Shown here in pieces: positions 1 through 7,992 of a stretch of DNA of 9,787 nt (the first letter of the stretch is position 1; every line of letters starts with the position of its first letter). The DNA is from an uncultured Gemmatimonadota bacterium (GTDB taxonomy: Bacteria > Gemmatimonadota > Gemmatimonadetes > Gemmatimonadales > Gemmatimonadaceae), in NCBI GenBank assembly GCA_946479995.1, contig CAMLIU010000035.1:1-9787 (forward strand). The letters run 5' to 3'. Under the pieces are notes generated by a model, which was given only the letters and a program-made list of their open reading frames with translations, did not search any database and was not told where the DNA came from. The translations under genes were made by a program, and so were the position numbers.

Positions 1-926
1 CCGCGCCCCTCCTGGTCGAGGTAGACGATGACGCCGCGTCCCTCCTTCTGGATCATGCTCATCGCCGTCTCCAGCTGCCAGCCGCAGTCACAGCGCATCG
101 AGTGGAAGACGTCACCGGTGAGGCACTTGGAGTGCATGCGCACGAGCACGTTCTCGCCGTCGCCGAGGTCGCCGTAGGCGATGGCCACGTGCTCGGCGTC
201 GTCCACGTCGTTCTCGTAGCCGTAGACCGTCCACGTGCCGAAGTTGGTGGGCAGGCGGGCCTCCGCCACGCGGTGCACGAGGCGTTCGTGCTTGAGCCGG
301 TGCGCGACGAGCTGGGCGACGGTGATGAACTTGAGCCCGTGCTCGCGCGCGAACGCCTCGAGCTGGGGACGACGCGCCGTCGTGCCGTCCTCGTTGAGGA
401 TCTCGCAGATCACGCCGGCGGGATAGACGCCGGCGAGCCGCGCGAGGTCCACGGCAGCTTCGGTGTGTCCCACGCGCTGGAGCACGCCGCCCTCACGCGC
501 CCGCAGCGGGTGGACGTGGCCGCCATGCCGGAGGTCGGAGGGCACGGTGGCCGGATCGACGAGGGTGCGCACCGTCGTCGCGCGATCCTGCGCGCTGATG
601 CCCGTCGTCACCCCGAAGCGCGGCGACGCATCCACGCTCACCGTGTACGCGGTGCGGTACTCGTCCGGGTTGCTCTCGGCCATCGGCGGCAGCTCGAGCT
701 GGTCCACGCGCTCGCCGGAGAGCGCGACGCAGATCAGCCCGCCCGCGCGCTTGATCATGAAGTTGATCAGCTCCGGCGTGATGAGCTGCGCGGCGCAGAT
801 CAGGTCACCCTCGTTCTCGCGGTCCTCGTCATCGGCCACGATGACGAGCTTGCCCGCGGCGATGTCGGCGATGGCTTCGGCGACTGTATTGAATGGCATC
901 GGTTCCCGAGTTGGTGTCGCGCTCAT
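1..926 (-). CDS. ribBA: RibBA, bifunctional DHBP synthase / GTP cyclohydrolase II (C-terminus cut by window edge)
   Basis: Bifunctional riboflavin enzyme. The N-terminal domain converts ribulose 5-phosphate to 3,4-dihydroxy-2-butanone 4-phosphate, and the C-terminal domain opens GTP to the pyrimidine precursor of riboflavin. I translated the frame by hand: 308 intact codons run off the left edge, against about 400 residues usual for RibBA. The DHBP synthase domain shows the acidic DDEDRENEGD motif at residues 32-41, GVTTGIS at 105-111, and GHTEAAVDLARLAG at 153-166. The GTP cyclohydrolase II domain starts near residue 215. It has the zinc ligands C268, C279 and C281 (C-x10-C-x-C) and then YLDQEGR at the edge. 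The ATG overlaps the ribE stop in an ATGA, and no Shine-Dalgarno is visible, so translation is probably coupled to ribE. A second ATG at residue 10 is possible, but the overlap favours the first. The remaining C-terminal part, and possibly ribH, would lie beyond the edge. Confidence 0.96.
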   Translation of the reverse strand, partial: MSATPTREPMPFNTVAEAIADIAAGKLVIVADDEDRENEGDLICAAQLITPELINFMIKRAGGLICVALSGERVDQLELPPMAESNPDEYRTAYTVSVDASPRFGVTTGISAQDRATTVRTLVDPATVPSDLRHGGHVHPLRAREGGVLQRVGHTEAAVDLARLAGVYPAGVICEILNEDGTTARRPQLEAFAREHGLKFITVAQLVAHRLKHERLVHRVAEARLPTNFGTWTVYGYENDVDDAEHVAIAYGDLGDGENVLVRMHSKCLTGDVFHSMRCDCGWQLETAMSMIQKEGRGVIVYLDQEGR

Positions 927-1522
927 CGCGCCACGGCGTACGGAGCCACGAGCTGACGGACGTACTTGCCCACCATGTCGGCCTCCAGGTGCACGACATC
1001 GCCGGCGCGGAGCCCGCCGAGCGTGGTGTGTCGCGCCGTGTGGTCGATGAGGCTCACCTGAAGAATCCCTGGCGAGGGGAGTGCGTTCACGGTGAGGCTC
1101 ACGCCGTCCACGGCGACGGAGCCATGCAAGACCATCAGCGGCTCGAGGTCGGCGGGAAGGCGGATATCCACCAGCAGCGCATCGTCGACGCGCTGCACCT
1201 GCTCCACTTCGCCGACGCCGTCCACGTGCCCCTGCACCAGGTGGCCACCCAGCCGGTCACCCAGTCGCATGGCGCGCTCGAGGTTGACGCGGCGGCCCGC
1301 ATCCCAGTCGCCGATCGTCGTACGATCGAGGGTCGTCACGACTGCCGCGACGCTGAACCAGCCAGCCCCATGCTCGAGCACCGTGAGACAGGCCCCGTTG
1401 ACCGCGATGCTCTCACCGGTGGACAGCCCGGTGTAGCGCGAGGCGATGCGCATGGTGCGCCCCGCCTCCGTCCGCTCCACACCCTCGACGACGCCTACGT
1501 CGTCAACCAGCCCGGTGAACAT
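923..1522 (-). CDS. ribE: Riboflavin synthase, alpha subunit
   Basis: Final riboflavin step: dismutates two 6,7-dimethyl-8-ribityllumazine molecules to riboflavin and the pyrimidine that is recycled. It has 199 residues, normal for the family, and shows the expected two-fold lumazine-binding repeat. Repeat 1 has MFTGLVDDVG at 1-10, GESIAVNGACLTV at 36-48 and NLERAMRLGDRLGGHLVQGH at 80-99. Repeat 2 has GSVAVDGVSLTVNAL at 134-148 and the GKYV segment at 185-188. The start is fixed by the invariant MFTG N-terminus and by a GGAG 9 nt upstream (1535-1532), which lies inside the end of ribD. There is one base between the ribD stop and this ATG. Its own stop overlaps the ribBA start (ATGA). The same enzyme is called ribC in some organisms; ribE here means riboflavin synthase, not lumazine synthase. 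Confidence 0.96.
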   Translation of the reverse strand: MFTGLVDDVGVVEGVERTEAGRTMRIASRYTGLSTGESIAVNGACLTVLEHGAGWFSVAAVVTTLDRTTIGDWDAGRRVNLERAMRLGDRLGGHLVQGHVDGVGEVEQVQRVDDALLVDIRLPADLEPLMVLHGSVAVDGVSLTVNALPSPGILQVSLIDHTARHTTLGGLRAGDVVHLEADMVGKYVRQLVAPYAVAR

Positions 1523-1523
1523 G

Positions 1524-2639
<1,116 letters not shown>

Positions 2640-2642
2640 GTG

Positions 2643-3695
2643 CTAGAAGCCCAGGCGGAATCCGATCGAGCCGTAGGTCTGCGCCTTGTCGGCGCGGCCC
2701 GACTGGAACGTGTTGTACGTATTCACCGTGCCGCCCGACACCTGGCCGATCTCACCCGTCAGCTTGAGGATCAGCAGGTTGAGCGAGGCGTCCACGAAGT
2801 AGTTGGTCCGCGTCATCGTCTGTGAGGTGCCGGGGACGGTCGCGGTCGTGGTGAACGACGAGGGCGGAATCGTCGGCTGCGTGCCAGTCACCGTGGCACT
2901 GATCGCCGCCGACTGGTCGTACTTGTCCTGGCCGACGCCCGCGGCGAGGCCGACGATCACGAGGCTCTTGCTGGCCACCAGCCGCCACCCCGAGGTCTTC
3001 ACCTTGAAGTCGTTCACGGTCAGCGTCGCCGTGGTGGGGCCGGTGAGGAGGTCGTTGTAGGTGGCCGTTCCAACGATGGTCGTCGTGGGCAGGTCACGCT
3101 TCAGGTAGGTGAACGACACGCCGGGGACGAGGATGGACTCGGAGAGGAGACCGATCCGCGCGCCATAGCCGACCTGGAGATTCTGCTTCGGCCGCACCGT
3201 GAACTGGTTGTCGGAGACGTCCGGGATGTACGAGGCGCTCAGCAGCAGGTCGATGCCACCGACGTTGGTGAGGGCCAGCGGCAGACCGCCGAAGATGCCG
3301 ATCGCCGCGTCCGCGCCGGGCAGGCCCATGAACTGGTCCTTGGTCGGGAGCTCCCGCGCCGGCGACGCGCCGCTCGAGCGCTGCGTGAACTGGTCCACCT
3401 GCGGCAGCGAGCCGCGGAACCCGGTGGCGTGGAGGCCGAGCGAGAAATGTCCGAGCCCGCCGAGCGACGAGTTGGAGCCGAGGGTGTGATTGCCGCCCGC
3501 TACCGCGAGGCCCAGCTGCGGCCCCATGAACTGGTAGACGTCGTACGCCTGCTGACAGGCATCCTGCGCCACGCGATCCGGGGTGGAGTTGCTGGCGGCG
3601 ACGCAGACCGGCTGCGACAGACCGCCGTTCTGGGCCTGCGCGGACGCGCTGACCACGAGCCCCATCCCAACCGCGAGAACGAAGTACTTCTTCAT
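2643..3695 (-). CDS. Predicted outer-membrane beta-barrel protein, unknown function
   Basis: I do not recognise a named function. The 350-residue product begins with a lysine-containing start and a hydrophobic stretch ending in ASAQAQ near residue 22, a good Sec signal peptide. The mature part is rich in alternating polar/hydrophobic segments, glycine, threonine and serine. It ends in IGFRLGF, and a C-terminal Phe is typical of outer-membrane barrels. C31 and C47 near the mature N-terminus are well placed for a disulfide. The segment from about 56 to 90 (GPQLGLAVAGGN, then GGLGHFSLGL) resembles the glycine-rich barrel start of some uncharacterised outer-membrane families; DUF6588 is a weak guess. 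The start is well supported: ATGA overlap with the purM stop and AGGAG 8 nt upstream (3708-3704). ribD follows after 3 nt. Its place between purine and riboflavin genes is unexplained. A porin-like or assembly role cannot be told from sequence. Confidence 0.85.
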   Translation of the reverse strand: MKKYFVLAVGMGLVVSASAQAQNGGLSQPVCVAASNSTPDRVAQDACQQAYDVYQFMGPQLGLAVAGGNHTLGSNSSLGGLGHFSLGLHATGFRGSLPQVDQFTQRSSGASPARELPTKDQFMGLPGADAAIGIFGGLPLALTNVGGIDLLLSASYIPDVSDNQFTVRPKQNLQVGYGARIGLLSESILVPGVSFTYLKRDLPTTTIVGTATYNDLLTGPTTATLTVNDFKVKTSGWRLVASKSLVIVGLAAGVGQDKYDQSAAISATVTGTQPTIPPSSFTTTATVPGTSQTMTRTNYFVDASLNLLILKLTGEIGQVSGGTVNTYNTFQSGRADKAQTYGSIGFRLGF

Positions 3696-4762
3696 GACGC
3701 GCGCTCCTGAGTGATACGCACCTGCCCGGCTCCGCGCACGATGCGCCCAAGCCGCCAGTTGCCAAGGTGAGCCGCCGAGGCGCTCGCCTCGACCGCTTGC
3801 GCGCCTGCCTCGTCGGTGATGACGACGATTCCGACGCCCATGTTGAACGTCCGGAACATCTCCGCTCGATCCACGCCACCGGCTCGCTCGAGCTGCTGGA
3901 ACAGGTTCGGCACCTGCCAGCTCGCCGCGTCGATCTCGGCGTCCAGCGTATCGGTCAGCGTCCGGTTCACATTGCCCGGCAACCCGCCGCCGGTGATGTG
4001 CGCCATGCCGTGAATGTGACCGAGAACCGGTCGCAATACCGGCAGATACGAGCGATGGACCCGCAGCAGCACGTCCGCCACCGAGGCATCTTCCCCCGGG
4101 AAGGGATCGTCGACAGCCAGGCCCATCCGTTCAGAGACGATGCGCCGGGCCAGGGAGTAACCATTGGTGTGGAGGCCGCTGCTGGCGAGGCCGAGGATCA
4201 CATCTCCTTCACAGACCCGATCGGCACCGAGGATGGCGTCCTCTTCCACCATGCCGACGATGAAGCCGGCGAGGTCGTAGTCCGGAGGCGTGTAGATGCC
4301 TGGCATCTCCGCCGTCTCGCCGCCGACGAGCGAGCAGCCGTTCTCGCGGCATCCAGCAGCGACGCCCTCCACGACCGCGGCCACGACTTCGGGGACGAGA
4401 CGGCCGGCGGCGAAGTAATCGAGGAAGAAGAGCGGAACGGCGCCCTGCACGAGGATGTCGTTGACGCAGTGGTTCACCAGGTCGTGCCCAACCGTGCCGT
4501 GGCGGTTTGCCTCGATGGCGACGCGCAGCTTCGTGCCCACGCCGTCGGCGCTGGAGACCAGCACCGGGCGGTGCGCCTCGGCGGGCATCCGGAACATGCC
4601 GCCAAATCCGCCGAAGCTCCCGCGCGCGCCCACGGTGAAGGTTGATTCCACGGCAGCACGGATGCGCTGCTTCACCGCATCCGAGCGATCGATGTCCACG
4701 CCGGCGCTGGCGTAATCCATCGCGCCGGCGGGACGGCCGTCACCACCGCGCTCGTCGCTCAC
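3692..4762 (-). CDS. purM: Phosphoribosylformylglycinamidine cyclo-ligase (AIR synthetase)
   Basis: Fifth step of de novo purine synthesis: ATP-dependent closure of FGAM to aminoimidazole ribonucleotide in the cytoplasm. It has 356 residues, close to the usual 340-350. Diagnostic features are YASAGVDIDRSDAVKQRI near residues 17-34, the ATP-binding SSADGVGTKLRVAIE in the 70-85 region, GHDLVNHCVNDILVQGA just after it, the glycine-rich SLVGGETAEMPG at mid-protein, ITGGGLPGNVNR further on, and FNMGVGIV near the C-terminus. The start is GTG, overlapping the kinase stop in a GTGA. A strong GAGGAGG at 4779-4773, 10 nt upstream, supports it over the ATG 14 codons later. The stop overlaps the barrel gene start (ATGA). 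Co-translation with the kinase upstream and the barrel downstream is expected. Confidence 0.97.
   Translation of the reverse strand: MSDERGGDGRPAGAMDYASAGVDIDRSDAVKQRIRAAVESTFTVGARGSFGGFGGMFRMPAEAHRPVLVSSADGVGTKLRVAIEANRHGTVGHDLVNHCVNDILVQGAVPLFFLDYFAAGRLVPEVVAAVVEGVAAGCRENGCSLVGGETAEMPGIYTPPDYDLAGFIVGMVEEDAILGADRVCEGDVILGLASSGLHTNGYSLARRIVSERMGLAVDDPFPGEDASVADVLLRVHRSYLPVLRPVLGHIHGMAHITGGGLPGNVNRTLTDTLDAEIDAASWQVPNLFQQLERAGGVDRAEMFRTFNMGVGIVVITDEAGAQAVEASASAAHLGNWRLGRIVRGAGQVRITQERAS
3704..3708 (-). promoter_or_regulatory. Ribosome binding site for the embedded barrel gene
   Basis: The minus strand reads AGGAG 8 nt before the ATG at 3695, within the last codons of purM. It indicates that the outer-membrane protein is a properly translated member of the unit and not a spurious open frame. 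Confidence 0.7.
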
Positions 4763-5676
4763 GTAGCCAGGTCCTCCTCGAACGCGACGAGGGCGTGGAA
4801 GTCGCGCACGCGGGCCGCGATGTCGCTCGGCGTGATCTCGAGCAGCCGCTGGACGGAGAACTTCTCGACTGCGAACGATCCCATGGCCGAGCCGTACACC
4901 ACCGCGCGGCGCATGTTGGCCTCGCCCAGGTCGCCGGTGCGCGCGAGGTAGCCCATGAAGCCGCCGGCAAAGGAGTCACCGGCGCCGGTGGGGTCGAACA
5001 CGGACTCGAGCGGGTAGGCGGGCGCGAAGAAGATGGAGTTCTCCCGGAACAGGAAGGCGCCGTGCTCACCCTTCTTGATCACCACCATCTTCGGGCCGCG
5101 CTCCATGATCCAGCGCGCCGCCTTCACGAGGTTGAAGCAATCGGTCAGCTGCCGCGCTTCGCCGTCGTTGAGGGTGATCAGGTCCACGTGCTTGATGAGC
5201 TCGAGAATGTCCGGCCGCCGGCTCTCGATCCAGAAGTTCATCGTGTCGCACGCCACGAGCGCCGGCCGCTGCACCTGCCTCAGCACGTCGAGCTGGAGGC
5301 GCGGATCGATGTTGGCGAGGAAGACGAACGGCGCCTGCCGGAACTGCGGCGGGATTTTCGGGCTGAAGTGGGAGAAGACCCCGAGGTGGGTCTCGAGCGT
5401 CTCGGCCGAATTCAGGTCGTGCCGATAGCGGCCGCGCCAGCGGAAGGAGTTGCCATCTGCCTGCTCGAGGCCGGCCATGTCCACCCCGCGCTTCCTGAGC
5501 GGCTCCAGCTGCTGCATGGGGTAGTCGTTGCCGACCACGCCGACCAGCTGCACCGGCGCGAGGTGGCTCGCCGACGCGGAGAAGAAGGTGCCGGACCCGC
5601 CGATGACGTTGTCGGCCTTGCCGAACGGGGTTTCAACCGAGTCCAGCGCAACGGAACCAACGACGAGGACGGACAT
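4759..5676 (-). CDS. PfkB/ribokinase-family carbohydrate or nucleoside kinase, substrate unknown
   Basis: A 305-residue member of the ribokinase superfamily that phosphorylates a hydroxymethyl group of a sugar or nucleoside with ATP. Seen directly: an N-terminal strand VLVVGSVALD (3-12), the glycine-rich GGSGTFFSASASHLA (26-40) corresponding to the family's first signature, the NxxE-type motif NDGE at 170-173, and the second signature DPTGAGDSFAGGFMGYLA at 228-245, with D234 as the expected catalytic base. The start ATG fits the family N-terminus, but no Shine-Dalgarno is visible in the 25 bases before it. The gene begins the tightly packed unit and overlaps purM by 4 nt (GTGA). That context makes a purine-related substrate such as a nucleoside plausible, but this is inference. 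Fructose, ribose or another sugar cannot be excluded. Confidence 0.9.
   Translation of the reverse strand: MSVLVVGSVALDSVETPFGKADNVIGGSGTFFSASASHLAPVQLVGVVGNDYPMQQLEPLRKRGVDMAGLEQADGNSFRWRGRYRHDLNSAETLETHLGVFSHFSPKIPPQFRQAPFVFLANIDPRLQLDVLRQVQRPALVACDTMNFWIESRRPDILELIKHVDLITLNDGEARQLTDCFNLVKAARWIMERGPKMVVIKKGEHGAFLFRENSIFFAPAYPLESVFDPTGAGDSFAGGFMGYLARTGDLGEANMRRAVVYGSAMGSFAVEKFSVQRLLEITPSDIAARVRDFHALVAFEEDLAT
4773..4779 (-). promoter_or_regulatory. Ribosome binding site for purM (decides GTG start)
   Basis: The minus strand reads GAGGAGG 10 nt before the GTG of purM. It lies inside the 3' end of the kinase gene and is the strongest Shine-Dalgarno in this unit. It supports initiation at GTG rather than the later in-frame ATG. 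Confidence 0.7.
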
Positions 5677-5703
5677 GAGGGACAGGTGAAGGATGACTTG
5701 ATC

Positions 5704-5779
5704 GTGAAGCGTGAACCGTGAACCGTGAACCGTGAACGCGCTCGCAGCGACGGTTCACCGTTCACCATCTACGGTTCAC
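5704..5779. repeat. Heptamer repeat block with inverted second half, between argS and the kinase gene
   Basis: The 109-base gap between argS and the kinase is largely made of 7-base units. On the plus strand five units follow head to tail at 5704-5738: gtgaagc, gtgaacc three times, then gtgaacg. After a 13-base centre (5739-5751) containing cgct-cgc-agcg, four units in the opposite orientation occupy 5752-5779: ggttcac, cgttcac, the diverged catctac, and ggttcac. The arms 5711-5738 and 5752-5779 match at 22 of 28 positions by hand count, so the transcript downstream of argS could fold into a long imperfect hairpin. It may end the argS message or form the kinase leader. There is no T-run after it. 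The remaining bases (5677-5703 and 5780-5785) show no recognised promoter. Confidence 0.85.
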
Positions 5780-5785
5780 CTGACG

Positions 5786-7438
5786 CTACATCCGCTCCGG
5801 CGCGCTGATGCCGAGCATGGTGAGACCGTTGCGCAGCACGATCTGCGACGCGCGTGCGAGCAGAAGTCGCGCCCGGGTGATCGGCTCCGGTTCGTTGAGC
5901 ACGTGCGCCTTGTGATACCAGAGGTGCACCTTCCCGGCCATGTCGTGCAGGTACGTGGCCACGCGGTGCGGCTCGAGCGCCTCGGCTGCACCGGCCACGA
6001 GCGCCGGGAAATCGAGCAGCGCCTTCATGAGCTCCGTCTCTTCCGGCAAGGTGAGCACCGAGAGATCGGCGTTCGCGTCGATCGACGCCGGATCGATCTC
6101 GCCGACACGGAAGATCCCCGACATCCGCGCGTGTGCCATCTGGATGTAATAGACGGGGTTCTCCTCGCTCTGCGAGCGCGCCAGGTCCACGTCGAACGAG
6201 AGCTGCGAGTCCCCCTTCCGCATGAGGAAGAAGTAGCGCACCGCGTCGCGTCCGACTTCGTCGATCAGGTCGCGCACGGTGACGTAGCTGCCGGCGCGCT
6301 TGGAGATCTTCACCTCCTCGCCGCCGCGCATGACCGTCACCATCTGGTGCAGCACGTACTCCGGGTAGCCCTCGGGAATGCCGATGTCGAGCGCCTGGAG
6401 GCCGGCGCGCACGCGCGTCACGGTGCTGTGATGATCCGCCCCCTGCACGTTGATGGCGCGCTTGAATCCCCGCTCCCATTTCGTGACGTGGTAGGCGACG
6501 TCGGGGACGAAATACGTGTACGTCCCGCCCTTCTCGGCGCTCTTGCGCATCACGCGGTCCTGGTCGTCACCATACTCCGTGGTGCGCAGGAAGAGCGCGC
6601 CGTCCTTGTCGTACGTGCGGCCGCGCTCGACGAGCGCGTGCACCGTGCGCTCCACGCGGCCATCCTCGTAGAGCGAGGACTCCAGGAAATAGGTGTCGAA
6701 GGCGACGCCGAACGCCTGCATGTCGCGATCCTGTTCCTTGCGCAGTTCCCGCACGGCGAAGCGACGCATCGCGTCGAGGTTGTTCCCCGCTGCGTCCTCC
6801 GGATGCTCGGCGACGTACCGCTGCGCGATCTCGGCGATGTACTCGCCGTGATAGCCCCCCTCGGGAATCTCGAGCGGTGCGCCGCCCAGCTCGCGGACGC
6901 GCGCCTGGGTGCTCCTCGCCAGGTTCTCGATCTGCACGCCGGCGTCGTTGTAGTAGAACTCGCGCGACACGCGCCATCCCGTCCACTCGAGGAGCGAGGC
7001 GATGGCATCACCCAGGGCCGCCTGGCGCCCGTGGCCGACGTGAAGTGGCCCGGTGGGGTTCGCGCTCACGAACTCCACGACGACCGGCTTCGCCGAGCCG
7101 GCGTCGCTGCGGCCGTAGCGCTCACCGGCACCGACGAGTGCGCGCAGGCCTCCCGCGACGGTGTCCGCACTCATCCGCAGGTTGATGAATCCCGGGCCGG
7201 CCACGTCGGCGCCGGCGCGGCCGGCGGCCTCGAAGTCCAGCGCCTTCACGAGCTCCTGCGCGAGGTCACGCGGCTTCCGGCCGAGCGGTCTGGCGAGGAC
7301 CATGGCGACGTTCGTCGCCCAGTCGCCGAAGGCGGGGTCACGGGGGCGTTCGAGCAGCGGCTCGACGTCCGCCGGCGCGCCAAGCGAGCGGGCAGCGCGC
7401 GCCAGCTCGGCGCGCAGCGCGTCAGTGCCGGCGCTCAC
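5786..7438 (-). CDS. argS: Arginyl-tRNA synthetase
   Basis: Class I aminoacyl-tRNA synthetase that charges tRNA-Arg with arginine; cytoplasmic and essential. With the GTG start chosen here it has 550 residues, in the family range. The N-terminal additional domain covers roughly 1-110. SANPTGPLHVGHGRQAALGD at 125-144 contains the HIGH-equivalent HVGH (133-136). KISKRAG at 377-383 is the KMSKS equivalent. The DALR anticodon-binding domain covers about 430-550 and ends in the characteristic MLGISAPERM. The frame stays open further upstream, to 7726, but that extension is the antisense-free shadow of the fmdB gene in another frame. The GTG overlaps the fmdB stop as GTGA, and a purine-rich GAAGAAGAG lies 9 nt upstream. 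The first 10 residues (starting VSAGTDALRA) look like a normal ArgS N-terminus. Confidence 0.97.
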   Translation of the reverse strand: MSAGTDALRAELARAARSLGAPADVEPLLERPRDPAFGDWATNVAMVLARPLGRKPRDLAQELVKALDFEAAGRAGADVAGPGFINLRMSADTVAGGLRALVGAGERYGRSDAGSAKPVVVEFVSANPTGPLHVGHGRQAALGDAIASLLEWTGWRVSREFYYNDAGVQIENLARSTQARVRELGGAPLEIPEGGYHGEYIAEIAQRYVAEHPEDAAGNNLDAMRRFAVRELRKEQDRDMQAFGVAFDTYFLESSLYEDGRVERTVHALVERGRTYDKDGALFLRTTEYGDDQDRVMRKSAEKGGTYTYFVPDVAYHVTKWERGFKRAINVQGADHHSTVTRVRAGLQALDIGIPEGYPEYVLHQMVTVMRGGEEVKISKRAGSYVTVRDLIDEVGRDAVRYFFLMRKGDSQLSFDVDLARSQSEENPVYYIQMAHARMSGIFRVGEIDPASIDANADLSVLTLPEETELMKALLDFPALVAGAAEALEPHRVATYLHDMAGKVHLWYHKAHVLNEPEPITRARLLLARASQIVLRNGLTMLGISAPERM

Positions 7439-7812
7439 TCGCCAGTGCTCTTCTTCGGGGCCGGCTTCGTATCCGGCGCAGGCGCCGGTGAAGGCGCAGC
7501 AGCGGAGGAAGTGCCGCCACCCTCGGCAGGGCCCTTCGTGCTGTCGCCCTTGGACTCCGGCTTCGCTCCGCCGTCGCTTGCGCCGGAACCACTGGCGCTC
7601 TTCGGCGCGCTCCCCTTGTCGCGGTGCGCGTTCTTGCCGTAGTCGGTGAGGTAGAAGCCCGATCCCTTGAAGGAAAAGCCGGCGGGCGACAGAAAGCGCT
7701 CGGCGAGCGCGCCACATTCCGGACAAGCGGCCTGGGATTCGGCGCCGCTGATGGTGCGATAGAACTTCTCGAACTCGTGCCCGTTCGGACAGCGGAACTC
7801 GTAAGTTGGCAT
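7435..7812 (-). CDS. FmdB-type zinc-ribbon regulatory/hypothetical protein with low-complexity tail
   Basis: 125 residues. The first 60 match the FmdB putative regulatory family: MPTYEFRCPNGHEFEKF at the N-terminus, CPECG at 30-34, and GSGFYLTDYGK at 50-60. Family members are usually small and of unclear function, with transcription regulation suggested from the formamidase operon. The usual first knuckle is C-x2-C-G-H. Here it reads C8-P-N-G-H12, so the second Cys is absent and the likely ligands are C8, H12, C30 and C33. Residues about 65-125 are a disordered Ser/Gly/Ala/Pro/Lys tail with no domain. The start is supported by the invariant MPTYE, although no Shine-Dalgarno is visible. The last codons overlap the argS start (GTGA), so the two are probably translated together. 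Confidence 0.88.
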   Translation of the reverse strand: MPTYEFRCPNGHEFEKFYRTISGAESQAACPECGALAERFLSPAGFSFKGSGFYLTDYGKNAHRDKGSAPKSASGSGASDGGAKPESKGDSTKGPAEGGGTSSAAAPSPAPAPDTKPAPKKSTGE

Positions 7813-7892
7813 CTATGTGAGACTTAGGTGACGCTGATCCAGCCGGGAAACCTAGTGATGGGAGAGGGGCAACGGTAGGTGTGGAAAACCGG
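7813..7892 (-). other. Leader/promoter region of fmdB-argS, no clear motif
   Basis: Non-coding stretch between the fmdB start and the octamer repeat. It must hold the promoter of the fmdB-argS pair if that pair is transcribed independently, as the strong hairpin upstream suggests. I see no convincing -35/-10 pair and no Shine-Dalgarno. A short 5-base inverted match (taggt and accta) is too weak to call a structure. Confidence 0.4.
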
Positions 7893-7952
7893 AAGGTCAG
7901 AAGGTCAGAAGGTCAGAAGGTCAGAAGGTCAGAAGGTCAGAAGGTCAGAAGG
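7893..7952. repeat. Tandem octamer repeat, 7 perfect copies of aaggtcag
   Basis: Seven identical head-to-tail copies of the 8-base unit aaggtcag occupy 7893-7948, followed by a partial aagg to 7952. The array is flanked by accgg on the left and ccggt on the right, a short inverted pair. It lies 81-140 bases upstream of the fmdB start and downstream of the strong hairpin, in DNA with no gene. Perfect identity between copies suggests recent expansion or active slippage. The unit has no dyad symmetry, and there are no spacers, so it is not a CRISPR array. Confidence 0.95.
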
Positions 7953-7992
7953 CCGGTGCCCACCTCCTCATGTTCCGACCTCTCGTCCTTCC

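Noticed and set aside
102..956. Long plus-strand open frame opposite ribBA
   Set aside because: The minus strand encodes RibBA with all conserved motifs in this interval. The plus-strand translation has no recognisable domain.
3767..4645. Plus-strand open frame opposite purM
   Set aside because: Shadow of purM; no signal peptide, domain or ribosome binding site that would support it.
5677..5785. FMN riboswitch or T-box leader
   Set aside because: The region is explained by heptamer repeats. I see no conserved RFN blocks and no T-box sequence.
5732..7642. Long plus-strand open frame of 636 codons opposite argS
   Set aside because: argS on the other strand is certain from its motifs. The plus-strand product is rich in Arg, His, Val and Ala without any domain, the normal artefact of high-GC codon use on the opposite strand.
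7439..7726. N-terminal extension of argS
   Set aside because: The frame is open, but the extension overlaps fmdB entirely and does not resemble an ArgS N-terminus. The GTG at 7438 fits the family length and the GTGA overlap.
7893..7952. CRISPR array
   Set aside because: The 8-base units are directly adjacent with no spacers, far too short for CRISPR repeats, and no cas genes are present.
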